From assembly GCA_964485045.1 (NCBI GenBank), contig CAZAGO010000009.1, positions 1 to 28,372 of the forward strand: a stretch of DNA of 28,372 nt, read 5' to 3'. Below are positions 8,619-16,905 of the stretch, piece by piece. The notes beneath the pieces are model-generated. The model made no database searches and was not told the origin of the DNA. It saw only the letters and a program-made list of their open reading frames with translations. The DNA comes from CAZAGO01 sp964485045. Lineage in GTDB: Archaea; Nanobdellota; Nanobdellia; Pacearchaeales; GW2011-AR1. The position numbers were made by a program, and so were the translations under genes. Every line of letters begins with the position of its first letter. Positions within the stretch are counted from its first letter, which is position 1.

Positions 8619-9587
8619 TTAATATCCCCCCCAGATTTTTAACCAAACTCCCTTAAGTATCCCCAATGAGAAAGCAATTGCAGTAATGGGTAAAAGATAG
8701 ACTAAAATAAAAAAATCTCTTAATTTCTCAGATAGTTTTATAGAAATTAAAATTAAGCCAAAAATTAATGCAATCAAAACATAAATCAGAATTAATGGTT
8801 TAATGATAGTTAGCAAGATTAACACGATTATCCCAATTAACAAGGAATTTATATATGGAAAATATTTTTTTCCAGGTTTAAAGTAATAATCAACAAATTT
8901 TGGACCCCTGTCAAAAGTATGTTTAATGTGAGTTAGCAAAGAATCTCTTGATTCATAAACTACTTTTGGAGCCGGATGTTTAAGAATTTTTTTTTTCTGG
9001 ACCAAATTCCAAAATAATTTGGTATCATCTGAAACATTTTTTCCTTTGTTTTTAAGTTGAGAGGATAAAAATAAATTTTTCTCACAAAATAAAACCCCAG
9101 TTCCTTTTGGAATATTATCAAAATTTTCTTTATCTATATAAATTTCTTTATAATCTTGTCCATAGCCCCCATGATTATAAATCGGTTTTCTTGTTAGTTC
9201 CATAAATTTATCAAAAACACTCTTTTTTGAAAGGAGAACATTTCCTATTGTGGGCTGATAATTTATTTCTTTAAATTTTTTCAAGATATCTCTCTCCGGA
9301 ATACATCTTGAATCGATAAAAAATAAATTTTTATAATAAGCCTTTTTTGCCCCCACTTCCCTTGTTATTGCTCTTCCTTTATTTTCTTGATTTATTAATC
9401 TGATTTTTACTTGTTTATTTTTCCCAATTATCTTTTCTACATTTTCTTTAGTTCTATCTCTACTGCCGTCATTAACAACAAGTATTTCATAATCTTTTTT
9501 TGGATAATCCTGATTGATTAATGCCTTTAAACATGTCCTAATTGACTTTTCTTCATTATAAACGGGAACAATTATAGAGATTTTCAT
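8619..9587 (-). CDS. Family 2 glycosyltransferase with C-terminal membrane helices
   Basis: 322 residues. The GT-A fold begins IIVPVYNEE (6-13), with VVNDGSRDRT (38-46) for nucleotide binding and FIDSRC (90-95) in the DxD position, where the usual second Asp is replaced by Arg (D-S-R). DDT at about 187-189 fits the ED/D base motif. Residues 245-315 contain three membrane helices and an arginine-rich anchor. This looks like a membrane-bound transferase extending a lipid-linked glycan. Its ATG overlaps the in-frame end of the repaired upstream methyltransferase by ATGA (see the tail entry), supporting a tight operon. Confidence 0.85.
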   Translation of the reverse strand: MKISIIVPVYNEEKSIRTCLKALINQDYPKKDYEILVVNDGSRDRTKENVEKIIGKNKQVKIRLINQENKGRAITREVGAKKAYYKNLFFIDSRCIPERDILKKFKEINYQPTIGNVLLSKKSVFDKFMELTRKPIYNHGGYGQDYKEIYIDKENFDNIPKGTGVLFCEKNLFLSSQLKNKGKNVSDDTKLFWNLVQKKKILKHPAPKVVYESRDSLLTHIKHTFDRGPKFVDYYFKPGKKYFPYINSLLIGIIVLILLTIIKPLILIYVLIALIFGLILISIKLSEKLRDFFILVYLLPITAIAFSLGILKGVWLKIWGGY

Positions 9588-9685
9588 TTTCCATTAATCT
9601 TTTTTTTTGCAACTACTAAATATCCTTCTGACAAATCAAGATTATTAAATAATGTACTTATTTTTATTGGCAAGTAAGTGTATAT
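9584..9685 (-). other. Out-of-frame C-terminal tail of the upstream methyltransferase (frameshift)
   Basis: The annotated methyltransferase stops at 9664, but a different - strand frame is open from about 9685 to a TGA at 9584-9586. It reads as a good methyltransferase C-terminus (TLFNNLDLSEGYLVVAKKK), the terminal strand such enzymes normally have. If the frames are joined, the gene ends in an ATGA overlap with the next gene, exactly as its neighbours do. A one-base loss (or two-base gain) between 9664 and 9685 explains everything; it could be a sequencing error or a true recent mutation. Confidence 0.75.
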
Positions 9686-10347
9686 TTATTTGATATCATC
9701 CCTATAATAAAATTTGCACTCTTGTTTAATCCGCTTCTTTTAGTTAAGTCCTCTTTACTCTTTTTATTTTCATTCTCTAATTTTTTCTTTGCAGATTTAT
9801 CTCTAAATATTTTGAGAAAGTTTAGCCAAGGAAATCCATAGGAAAGAAATTCAAGTATCTCAAAATTACTTCTATTACAGAGTTTAATTAATTCTGATTT
9901 TTCATATCTCCTCACATGACCTGCATAAATATCATTAGACCCCCATAAGCATTTACGGGAAGGAACTGATAAAAAAAGAACTCCTTCTCCTTTCAAAAAA
10001 TCTTTAATTTTTTCTATAGCTTTGGAATCGTTTTGAATGTGTTCTAAAACTTCAAATAAAATGACAAAATCATATTTTTTATCTGAGTCAAATTTAAGAA
10101 AATCTTTTTTTTTGAATTTTAAATTGGGGACTTTTTCTCCTTTTAGATTGCTCCTAATTTCTTTATCAGCATATTCAGAAAAATCCAGCATCAATCCAGA
10201 ATATCCTTTTTTTGCTAAAGTTATCCCAATGTCTCCAGATCCACAACCGATTTCAAGAAAAGAACTTTTTTTTGGAACATATTTTTTAATTAGATTTAAA
10301 GCAATTTCCTTACGAATAATATATCTCGGATAAAAAATCTTTTTCAT
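9664..10347 (-). CDS. SAM-dependent methyltransferase, C-terminus cut by a frameshift
   Basis: 227 residues as it stands. Motif I is FLEIGCGSGD (30-39), followed by LMLDFSEYA, the substrate-side FVILFEVLEHIQ (motif IV region), and FLKGEGVLFLSVPSR as the post-I strand. HVRRYEKSEL is typical of glycan-locus Methyltransf_11/23 proteins. The final residues (NKYTLTCQ) are unlike any methyltransferase end, and the true C-terminal strand lies in another frame just downstream (9584-9685). With the repair the protein would be about 254 residues and overlap the next gene by four bases. Upstream it overlaps the GT4-like gene by four bases. Core motifs are intact, so activity may survive even if the truncation is real. 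Confidence 0.8.
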   Translation of the reverse strand: MKKIFYPRYIIRKEIALNLIKKYVPKKSSFLEIGCGSGDIGITLAKKGYSGLMLDFSEYADKEIRSNLKGEKVPNLKFKKKDFLKFDSDKKYDFVILFEVLEHIQNDSKAIEKIKDFLKGEGVLFLSVPSRKCLWGSNDIYAGHVRRYEKSELIKLCNRSNFEILEFLSYGFPWLNFLKIFRDKSAKKKLENENKKSKEDLTKRSGLNKSANFIIGMISNKYTLTCQ

Positions 10348-11309
10348 CTTATTACCTCTAAAATTTTGTCAGCTAATGCTCTTGGATTCTCTAATTCCAC
10401 AAATTTTAATTGGTTACTTTCTTTAAACAATTCCTTATTCGCAAGATTATCTCCTACAAGGGTTGTTTTTCCGCAAGCCAGAAACTGATACGTCTTTCCC
10501 GCTATGACTCTTTTTGCTTTATTTATCTTTGAAAAATGTCCCCCAAGACAGACATCTGCTTTGTTTATTTCTATTGGAAGTTTATCATAAGAAACGAGAT
10601 CTATTATTTCTACATTTTTTAGTTTTAGCTCATTAAGAAGTTTAGAGTATTTTTTTCTTATTGGGCCTACCAATCTAAAAATAATACCTTTATCTTCTAA
10701 TAATTTGGCAGATTTTAAGATTATATCTGCTCCTTGCAGAGGATTGGCATAACCATACCAAAAAACAATTTTTTCTTTTCTATCTTTTTTAATTTTAATT
10801 GGTTTAAACATTTCTTTATTACAACCAAGATAAAGATAATCTATATTTTTTGCATTGAACTCTTTTTCAAAATATTCTTTGTGGCTTTTAGTATCTACCA
10901 AAACTATTTTGGACATCGAACATAATTTTTCATCATACCATTTGAATGTTTTTCCAAATATTGAATTTGGCTTGAATTTTTTCCTATCAAAGCATAAAGT
11001 GTCATAAACAGAAATAAATGCATCAAAAATAATTGGCTTCTTCGTAACCATTTTGACAAAAGGCAAAATTTCTTGGCCTCTAAAAGCAACAAAGATTAAA
11101 TCGTAATCCTTATCATATTTTTTTGTGCAATACAATGCTTTGAAATATTTTAATTTGGAATTGTCAACCAAGACGGACTTGAAATTTATTTTGTTCTCTT
11201 TAAATAATTCCAGTAAGGTTTCTGTTCTGGTGTAATTGGGTTTATATGTAGAGATGTAGAGAATCTTTAGTTTAGAAGGGTTACCCAAAGAAAGCAGTAT
11301 TTTTTTCAT
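10344..11309 (-). CDS. GT4-like (GT-B fold) glycosyltransferase
   Basis: 321 residues. The N-terminal half has the Rossmann-like opening KILYISTYKPNYTRTE and the strand YDLIFVAFRGQE. The C-terminal half has IVFWYGYANPLQGADIILKS, the usual nucleotide-sugar domain start, then FRLVGP, VSYDKLP and a weak GKTYQFLACGKTTL-VGDN donor-binding region in place of the classical EGFGLxxxEA motif. The E-x7-E motif is therefore not obvious and the enzyme is a divergent member. It is flanked on both sides by methyltransferase genes with four-base overlaps. The substrate cannot be told. Confidence 0.75.
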   Translation of the reverse strand: MKKILLSLGNPSKLKILYISTYKPNYTRTETLLELFKENKINFKSVLVDNSKLKYFKALYCTKKYDKDYDLIFVAFRGQEILPFVKMVTKKPIIFDAFISVYDTLCFDRKKFKPNSIFGKTFKWYDEKLCSMSKIVLVDTKSHKEYFEKEFNAKNIDYLYLGCNKEMFKPIKIKKDRKEKIVFWYGYANPLQGADIILKSAKLLEDKGIIFRLVGPIRKKYSKLLNELKLKNVEIIDLVSYDKLPIEINKADVCLGGHFSKINKAKRVIAGKTYQFLACGKTTLVGDNLANKELFKESNQLKFVELENPRALADKILEVIR

Positions 11310-12019
11310 TTTTTCTCCTTTTCTAAAATAAAAATATATGATGGGATAAGATTATTTAACTTTTTTATCAAGGCAGAAGGTAGTATTTTTATTATTATTA
11401 ATAAAATTGTTTTTTTTTGAAAATTTTCTTCTGGATGTTTTATTATTTCAAAAGTTAATTCTATTGGTTTAAATCCTGAGCTTTTTATTAGGTTATGGTA
11501 CTCTTTATGGGATTTTGGTGAAATGTCAAACTTCTCTCCTTTTTTTAAAATTTTTAAATACAAATTTGACAATTTCTGCGGAAGATAGGATAAAAAGAAT
11601 AAATTGTAATGGGGTTCTTTTGGAAACCATTTATTTGGAGCAGATAAATAACAAATTCCTCCTTTCTTTAACACTCTATAAACTTCTTTAAGGTGTTTTT
11701 TTGGATTTTCTATATGTTCTATTACAAAGTTTGAAATAACAATATCAAAAGAGTTTTTTTTGAAAGGTAATGTTTCATTTTTTACTATTTGAAATTTAAA
11801 ACTTTTTTTAGAAACTCTTTCGTCTCTAACATCCACCCCATACATTTTTTTTGCTTTTTTTCCTAAATAAGTAGTTATAATTCCGGATCCGCATCCAATA
11901 TCTAAAATTGAACATTTTTGTATTTGTTTGAATTTAGTTAGTATGCCCTTTATTTTTTTTGCTTTTTCTATTCTTTTATCATATTCAAAAGAAGCATAAG
12001 ATTTTCTCAACATTTCCAA
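11306..12019 (-). CDS. Class I SAM-dependent methyltransferase
   Basis: 237 residues. SILDIGCGSG at 37-46 is motif I; YGVDVRDERV supplies the acidic residue, FDIVISNFVIEHI the motif IV region, and RVLKKGGICYLSAPNKW the next strand. The last 40 residues are hydrophobic (LLIIIKILPSALI), suggesting a membrane-associated C-terminus and so a lipid-linked substrate. It overlaps the upstream methyltransferase by 13 bases; a start at the third codon (ATG, 12013) is equally possible. Third of the four methyltransferases in this operon in transcription order from the downstream end. Confidence 0.8.
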   Translation of the reverse strand: MEMLRKSYASFEYDKRIEKAKKIKGILTKFKQIQKCSILDIGCGSGIITTYLGKKAKKMYGVDVRDERVSKKSFKFQIVKNETLPFKKNSFDIVISNFVIEHIENPKKHLKEVYRVLKKGGICYLSAPNKWFPKEPHYNLFFLSYLPQKLSNLYLKILKKGEKFDISPKSHKEYHNLIKSSGFKPIELTFEIIKHPEENFQKKTILLIIIKILPSALIKKLNNLIPSYIFILEKEKK

Positions 12020-12660
12020 GCCTCCAATAAATAATATCCCTCATTTCCTTGCGTTTTAATTGAATCTTTTTTTGCTATTTTTTTTATTAGCTTATAAATT
12101 ATTTTTTTTGGGAGGATTTTTTCTAAACTTTTTAAAATTAAGTAAAATCTAAGATAATTTTTTGCATTCAAATCCATTATTTTATATCTTAAACCTGTTT
12201 TTTCAATAAAAAATTTTAATTCTTCTTTTGGATACCCTCTGCATTTTTTATGATCCCATCTTTTACTTACCCACCCAGTAAGAAATTTTGGAAAAACCTT
12301 TATTTGTTTTGAAGGAGTTGTTATAAATACCCTCCCTTTTTTTTTAAGAAGTTTTCTAATTTTTTTAAAAAATTCTTTTTCTTTTTCCTTAGGAATATGT
12401 TCTAAAACATCAAAAGAAAAAATATAATCAAATTTTTGTTGCTTAAAATCGTAATTGAAAAAATCTTCTTTTAAATAAATTAGACTATAAAATATTCTTT
12501 TAGCATCCGGATCTATAAGAAATTTGTTTTTAGAATTTAAGTTAGAAAGAGTAAATCCGTCGTATCCCCCAATGTCTAAAATGCTTTCATTTTCTTTTAT
12601 TTTTGAAAATAAATTTAAATTCTTTAAAACTTCATATCGATAAATTGTTCCAAGTCTCAT
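12007..12660 (-). CDS. Class I SAM-dependent methyltransferase
   Basis: 217 residues. SILDIGGYDG at 26-35 is a motif I variant (GGYDG for GCGSG), then FLIDPDAKR, FDYIFSFDVLEHIP for motif IV and LLKKKGRVFITTPSK. The C-terminal segment is Lys/Leu/Ile-rich with a DLNAKNYLRFYL stretch often seen in sugar-locus methyltransferases. It overlaps both neighbours (four bases upstream with a GT4 gene, 13 bases downstream with another methyltransferase). The two adjacent methyltransferases are not close copies, so they probably act at different positions or on different sugars. Confidence 0.8.
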   Translation of the reverse strand: MRLGTIYRYEVLKNLNLFSKIKENESILDIGGYDGFTLSNLNSKNKFLIDPDAKRIFYSLIYLKEDFFNYDFKQQKFDYIFSFDVLEHIPKEKEKEFFKKIRKLLKKKGRVFITTPSKQIKVFPKFLTGWVSKRWDHKKCRGYPKEELKFFIEKTGLRYKIMDLNAKNYLRFYLILKSLEKILPKKIIYKLIKKIAKKDSIKTQGNEGYYLLEAWKC

Positions 12661-13832
12661 CTCAAAATCTCCGAATATTTTTTAGCAATTATTTCCCAAT
12701 CAAACTTATTTCTTAATTCAGTTCGGGAGTTCTTTGATTTATTAATTCTTATTGATTTAATTATCTTATCAGAAAGGTCCTTGACATTTTTCTCTTTTAT
12801 CAAAAAACCATTCTTTCCATTTTGGATGATGTCCGAAATTCCCCCCACATCAGAACCAATTAACCAGCAACCAGATAATCCTGATTCAACGAAAGTTAAT
12901 CCAAAACCTTCAGTATCTCCTCCTCTAGCAATAATTGAAGGCCCAATAAATATGTCTGCAGTTGCACAATATTTTGGAATTTCTTTGTTTTGAATTGCTC
13001 CAGTGAAAATAATATTTTTTTCTAATCTCAAATTTTTTGTTTGTTGTTTTAATTCTTGTTCCAATGGACCTGTCCCAACTATCATTAATTTTGTTTTTGG
13101 AAATTCCCGAATTACTTTAGGCATTGCATCCAATAAGTATTTAACTCCTTTTTTTTCAGCTAATCTTCCAACAAATAATAAAAAAGGTCCACCAATTTGA
13201 TATTTTTTCTTTATGAATAAATCCCTTTTATTTGGATTAAATAATTTTGAATCTACACCCATAGGAATAATTTCTATTTTTAAATTAGGATTTATCTTCT
13301 TGAAAATTTCATTTTTAATTGCATTGCTTACCACCGAAATTGATTTTGCTTTCTTCAATGTTCTTTTTTTTAGGAAGGTAAAAAACTTTCCTTGCAAACC
13401 AAAAATATCCCCACCATGTGTAGTGACTAAATAAGGTTTATTCATTAAAGAAGCAATTAATCCCTGAGGAATTATCCAATGAGCATGAATTATATCTGGA
13501 TTAATTTCTTTAATTGCTTTTTTTAAAGCAATATATTCTCCCAGCATAAAAAAAGGAACCTGAAAATAAAACAAAGGATTCTTTTTTAGCATTGGGAGAA
13601 TTCCTCCACTTCCAGCCAATTTTTCATATTTTTTTATAAAATAATGGAAACGATAAACTTTCATTCCTTCCATAAATTCAAAATCTTTTGCTCCAGGAAA
13701 ACTTGGTGCAAGAACAGAAATATCAAACTCTTTCGTGAGTCTTTTACTCAATTCATAAACAAAAGGGGGCAAAGTGTCATTCTTCCATCTTGGGAATGTC
13801 GATGCAAAAACCAAGAGTTTTTTCTTCATCAT
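12657..13832 (-). CDS. GT4 family glycosyltransferase
   Basis: 391 residues, full length for GT4. The N-terminal Glyco_transf_4 domain has ADxHAHW-type sequence (IIHAHWIIPQGL) and TTHGGDIFG. The second domain has LLFVGRLAEKKGVKYLLDA, KLMIVGTGPLEQEL, IIFTGAIQNKEIPKYCATADIFIGPS and the donor motif EGFGLTFVES, giving the E-x7-E pair. GT4 enzymes are retaining transferases using nucleotide sugars, here probably building the lipid-linked glycan on the cytoplasmic side. The start is one of two adjacent ATG codons overlapping the upstream stop. Identification to family is secure; the sugar is not known. Confidence 0.9.
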   Translation of the reverse strand: MMKKKLLVFASTFPRWKNDTLPPFVYELSKRLTKEFDISVLAPSFPGAKDFEFMEGMKVYRFHYFIKKYEKLAGSGGILPMLKKNPLFYFQVPFFMLGEYIALKKAIKEINPDIIHAHWIIPQGLIASLMNKPYLVTTHGGDIFGLQGKFFTFLKKRTLKKAKSISVVSNAIKNEIFKKINPNLKIEIIPMGVDSKLFNPNKRDLFIKKKYQIGGPFLLFVGRLAEKKGVKYLLDAMPKVIREFPKTKLMIVGTGPLEQELKQQTKNLRLEKNIIFTGAIQNKEIPKYCATADIFIGPSIIARGGDTEGFGLTFVESGLSGCWLIGSDVGGISDIIQNGKNGFLIKEKNVKDLSDKIIKSIRINKSKNSRTELRNKFDWEIIAKKYSEILR

Positions 13833-14653
13833 ACCCCATCAAGCTCTTTTCTTTTTAAGTTTAATTTTTGAGATGAGGGTGAAGGAGGAGATTTTTGAAG
13901 ATTGTCCTTGTATGTGCTGTCTAGGGAGATTGCTGTATTGAATATTGTATTCCCTTCAAAGAATTTGTTTATTAATGCAACATCCTTTGGAAGGCATTTT
14001 CCTCCAATGCCTTCTTTTCTTGCTTCTTTCATGTCTATATTCCATTTTGTGTTCATTATTTTTCTAAGCTCACTGAAATCTATATTCTTTTTGTCACAGA
14101 GAATTTTGATTTCTTCTGCGATTGCAATTTCTATGAATCTATAAGCGTTCTCCATAGGTTTTGTAAGTTCTGCAATTTCTGGAGTTGTTTTGTGAATTAG
14201 ATTAGCTGACATGAACTCTTTGTAAAACTCAATTGCTCTGTTTACTGCTTTTTCTTCTCCTCCAATTGCTCTGTCCAAATTAAACACGTGATGCTCTGCA
14301 TCATTTGGATTAAATCTGTGAGGAAACAAAACCAAATCAAACTCTTTTTTATTTAGTTCTTTCCAGGCGATTATTTCTTTGTATGCTCCGGGCATTACTG
14401 TGGACTCTATCACAACAAGGGGGTTGTTTGAAAAATCTATTTTATTTAGAACATCAAAAACTTGTTTGGTTAAATAAACAGCAATTATGTACACTTCACT
14501 CTTAGGAATTTCTTCTCCAACTTTGTAATTTTCTTTTGAAAGATTTTTGAGCAACTCTTCATTAATGTCTACTCCAAAAATATCTTCTCTTTTTTTGTTC
14601 AATTCCTTAAAAGTTTCTATTCCAACTTCGCCAAGTCCAATGACAGAAATCAT
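13829..14653 (-). CDS. Short UDP-glucose/GDP-mannose dehydrogenase-family protein lacking the C-terminal domain
   Basis: 274 residues, whereas the family is usually about 430. Residues 1-30 are the NAD-binding Rossmann start (VIGLGEVG, Gly6/8/11, then an acidic GVDIN). ESTVMPG (83-89) and the central dimerisation helix AELTKPMENAYR (161-172, with the conserved Lys165 and Asn169) are present, as is GGKCLPKD (217-224) with the catalytic Cys220. The third, UDP-binding domain is absent and the protein ends in an unusual Pro/Ser/Lys-rich tail (PPSPSS). The next gene overlaps by four bases, so the short form looks fixed rather than broken locally. It may still oxidise a nucleotide sugar, or act in another way; I would not assign a substrate. 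Confidence 0.8.
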   Translation of the reverse strand: MISVIGLGEVGIETFKELNKKREDIFGVDINEELLKNLSKENYKVGEEIPKSEVYIIAVYLTKQVFDVLNKIDFSNNPLVVIESTVMPGAYKEIIAWKELNKKEFDLVLFPHRFNPNDAEHHVFNLDRAIGGEEKAVNRAIEFYKEFMSANLIHKTTPEIAELTKPMENAYRFIEIAIAEEIKILCDKKNIDFSELRKIMNTKWNIDMKEARKEGIGGKCLPKDVALINKFFEGNTIFNTAISLDSTYKDNLQKSPPSPSSQKLNLKRKELDGV

Positions 14654-15609
14654 TTTTTACCATTCATCTCTTGCTTCTTTAATTTGTATATTATTTCCTC
14701 TTGGTTTCTTTTTATAGATTTAAGCATATCTGCAAGAAGTGCTAAAATTCCAAGAGATACTCCAAATATTACTAAAAAAACAGAAGCACTGAAAAGTGTT
14801 TGAACAGGAGAGGTAGAATTTGTAAAAAACCAATAAAAAAATGAAAACAATCCACCTAAAACACCAGCTAAAAAGATTATCATTGCTGGAAAACCAAAAA
14901 AAGTCAAAGGTTGTGAATCTCTTGTTACTTTTGCAATTATACCCAAGGACTTAAATCCATATTTTCTTAGTTGCCCAGAGATATGGCTCTTCCTGTCTTT
15001 AAAATAATGAACTTCTAAAGGAATTTCTTTTATATTTATTCCTTTTTCAACCAAGTCAATGAAAACTTCTTGAGTGTATGTAAATTTCCCATTAAGATTT
15101 AGCCTCAATAATGCCTCTTTAGAATAGGCTCTAAATCCGCACTGGGTATCTGTAAAATTTTGCCCGGTTATTTTATTAACTAATTTAGTAAATCTTCTAT
15201 TCCCCCATTTCTTTATTCGAGGCATATTTTTAGTCAATTCTGGATTGAGAAATCTTGAACATGTAACCATATCTGCTTCTTCATTTAAGATTGGCTGAAT
15301 AAGTTTTGAAATATCTTTTGGATTAAACTGCCCATCCCCATCAATATTTACAGTTATATCCGCACCATTTTCCAGGGCAGAATCCATACCATGTTTGAAA
15401 GCTGTACCCAAACCTAAATTCTTTTTGTGCTTTATTATTCTTTTAACTCCAAACTTTTTTGCAATTTCCACAGTTTTATCCGTGGAACCGTCATCAACTA
15501 TTTGAACTTCTATATTATCAATTCCTTCAATAGTTTTTGGAAGCTCTTTTAGAACCAAAGGGAGGGTTTTTTCCTCATTATAACAAGGAATATTAATAAC
15601 TAATTTCAT
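14650..15609 (-). CDS. GtrB/DPM1-like family 2 glycosyltransferase (polyprenyl-phosphate sugar synthase)
   Basis: 319 residues. IPCYNEEKTL (7-16), IVDDGSTDKT (38-46) and the metal-binding DGDGQ (90-94) define a GT2 catalytic domain; MVTCSRF and the GFRAYSKEALLRL segment match DPM1/GtrB enzymes that load a sugar onto polyprenyl phosphate at the cytoplasmic face. Two membrane helices follow at about 237-262 and 271-295, as in GtrB, then a charged tail. It is the first gene of the glycan operon; only 19 bases lie between it and the scaffold gap, so its promoter is not visible. Its product would feed the two GT-C-like enzymes downstream. Confidence 0.9.
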   Translation of the reverse strand: MKLVINIPCYNEEKTLPLVLKELPKTIEGIDNIEVQIVDDGSTDKTVEIAKKFGVKRIIKHKKNLGLGTAFKHGMDSALENGADITVNIDGDGQFNPKDISKLIQPILNEEADMVTCSRFLNPELTKNMPRIKKWGNRRFTKLVNKITGQNFTDTQCGFRAYSKEALLRLNLNGKFTYTQEVFIDLVEKGINIKEIPLEVHYFKDRKSHISGQLRKYGFKSLGIIAKVTRDSQPLTFFGFPAMIIFLAGVLGGLFSFFYWFFTNSTSPVQTLFSASVFLVIFGVSLGILALLADMLKSIKRNQEEIIYKLKKQEMNGKK

Positions 15610-15628
15610 TCAAAAATCAACAACCCTA

Positions 15629-15728
15629 NNNNNNNNNNNNNNNNNNNNNNNNNNNNNNNNNNNNNNNNNNNNNNNNNNNNNNNNNNNNNNNNNNNNNNNN
15701 NNNNNNNNNNNNNNNNNNNNNNNNNNNN
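15629..15728. other. Assembly gap of exactly 100 N
   Basis: One hundred unknown bases, the customary placeholder for a scaffold join of unknown size. It separates the glycan operon from the toxin-antitoxin-type island; adjacency of the two, and the length between them, are not established by this sequence. Confidence 0.99.
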
Positions 15729-15754
15729 TCTTTTTTTATTTTTCATCTTGTTTT

Positions 15755-16288
15755 TTATTCTTCTAGTATTTCCCTAGTTTTATTTAAAAATTTTATTGTT
15801 TTTTCGAGTAAATCTTCTGCTTCTTTTTTATTAAATTCTTCACTTAGCCCATATGAAGCAGTTTCTCTTTTTTCTTTGGCATATGCAAAATAACTTACTT
15901 CTTCTTTTTCTAGAGAAGACTTTGAAACTAAATCTATCTCTTCTTTAGTTAATACTCTTTGCTGAATATAATATAGCTTGATTAAAGCGCATAGCGTTGC
16001 TAGATGATTTTTAGAAGAAAATCCTTTCTTTGTAATTAAAGCTAAAGCAGAGTGATAAATAGTATAATAACAACCCACAATTATCCAATCATAAAACCTT
16101 TTATTTGCTTCTAAAAAATTTATAAATTTAAGATTGTACTCTGCTTTGTTTAAATGTGAAATTGGGAGGAACTTATTTTCTTTTTCAAATTTTATTATTT
16201 CTTTTTTTAAATAAAATTCAAAGCTATTCTCAACTTCTTCACTATCTTCTAGCCAAATTTCCCAGTCAAATTTCTTTTTTAAGCTCAT
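15755..16288 (-). CDS. HEPN-domain protein of module A
   Basis: 177 residues from the ATG at 16288 (MSLKKKFDW); an upstream non-ATG reading to 16342 would overlap the partner by far more. The helical HEPN fold is indicated by the central WIIVGCYYTIYHSALAL helix and the signature RETASY (Arg141 to Tyr146), an R-x4-Y version of the R-x4-6-H motif of HepT-type RNases. It overlaps the wHTH-nucleotidyltransferase gene by 23 bases, the standard arrangement of MNT/HEPN pairs, in which HEPN is the toxin or effector and the nucleotidyltransferase neutralises it by adenylylation. The His-to-Tyr change leaves catalytic ability open. Confidence 0.8.
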   Translation of the reverse strand: MSLKKKFDWEIWLEDSEEVENSFEFYLKKEIIKFEKENKFLPISHLNKAEYNLKFINFLEANKRFYDWIIVGCYYTIYHSALALITKKGFSSKNHLATLCALIKLYYIQQRVLTKEEIDLVSKSSLEKEEVSYFAYAKEKRETASYGLSEEFNKKEAEDLLEKTIKFLNKTREILEE

Positions 16289-16838
16289 GATAAAAATATT
16301 CTCCTCCAACAAGCGGATAGCCTGTACTAAAAATGTGTGCAAGAGATTTATTCCTTAAATCTAATTCTTTAAAATTCATAAATAAAATATTTAATTTGAC
16401 TCCATAATTTTTGGATATTTCTTCAATCTCCTTTTTTTTAGTAGTTGTCTCAAAAAATAATAAATCAATATCACTTTTGCTAGTATAATTTCCTTTAGCG
16501 TATGAGCCAAATAATACAGCAATTTTTGGTTTTAATGTAAAAATACTTTCCAAAATGCTTTTTTTAACATTAAAAGGCATCTTTTCAAAATTTATAGAAT
16601 TAATTAATTCCAACAAAGAGACTAAAATCTTGCTAGAATAATTTGGGGAATAATAGGTGTTTGAATTGTTTTTCTCTTTAGTTATAATTTTTCCTTGAGT
16701 AAGGGCATTCAAATTTTTAAGAAGATTATTTTTGCTCTTTATTCCTGTTTTTTGATAAATCTCGCTGAAATATGCCCTTCTTTCCTTCAAAACCTGAATT
16801 ATTTTGATGGAGTTTTTGTTTATATTATCATAGTCCAT
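16266..16838 (-). CDS. wHTH-nucleotidyltransferase of module A (MNT-type)
   Basis: 190 residues. Residues 8-65 form a winged helix-turn-helix (FSEIYQKTGIKSKNNLLKNL, then the wing KIITKEK-SNTYY). Residues 105-175 are a minimal nucleotidyltransferase: VLFGSYAKG with Gly111-Ser112, then SDIDLL with Asp123 and Asp125; LNILF follows in the position of the third strand. Canonical MntA antitoxins lack the DNA-binding domain, so this one probably also autoregulates. A palindrome lies 6 bases upstream of the start. The HEPN partner follows with a 23-base overlap. Confidence 0.85.
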   Translation of the reverse strand: MDYDNINKNSIKIIQVLKERRAYFSEIYQKTGIKSKNNLLKNLNALTQGKIITKEKNNSNTYYSPNYSSKILVSLLELINSINFEKMPFNVKKSILESIFTLKPKIAVLFGSYAKGNYTSKSDIDLLFFETTTKKKEIEEISKNYGVKLNILFMNFKELDLRNKSLAHIFSTGYPLVGGEYFYHELKKEI

Positions 16839-16843
16839 TTTTA

Positions 16844-16857
16844 ATACTAAATAGTAT
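16844..16857 (-). promoter_or_regulatory. Operator-like palindrome of module A
   Basis: ATACTA-AA-TAGTAT is a perfect 6-2-6 inverted repeat just upstream of the ATG, where transcription should start. The ten-base word TTTAATACTA occurs at 16840-16849 and again at 16861-16870, exactly 21 bases (two helical turns) apart, the second copy abutting the TATA-like TTTAAATA (16871-16878). This is the layout expected of an autorepressed promoter bound by the module's own winged helix protein. Confidence 0.6.
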
Positions 16858-16868
16858 CTATTTAATAC

Positions 16869-16905
16869 TATTTAAATATTTTGTTTAAAATAGTCTAGAA
16901 ATTTC
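16869..16905 (-). repeat. 37-bp upstream block, copy A
   Basis: Matches 18005-18041 at 35 of 37 positions. It includes the TATA-like TTTAAATA and runs into the stop codon of the HEPN gene of module B. It lies at the same distance (about 30 bases) from the nucleotidyltransferase start in both modules, although the proteins themselves are only distantly related. Confidence 0.85.

Noticed and set aside
12781..13871. Several + strand frames of 65 to 75 residues antisense to the GT4 gene
   Set aside because: They are antisense to strongly conserved GT4 motifs and have low-complexity Phe/Asn/Pro composition.
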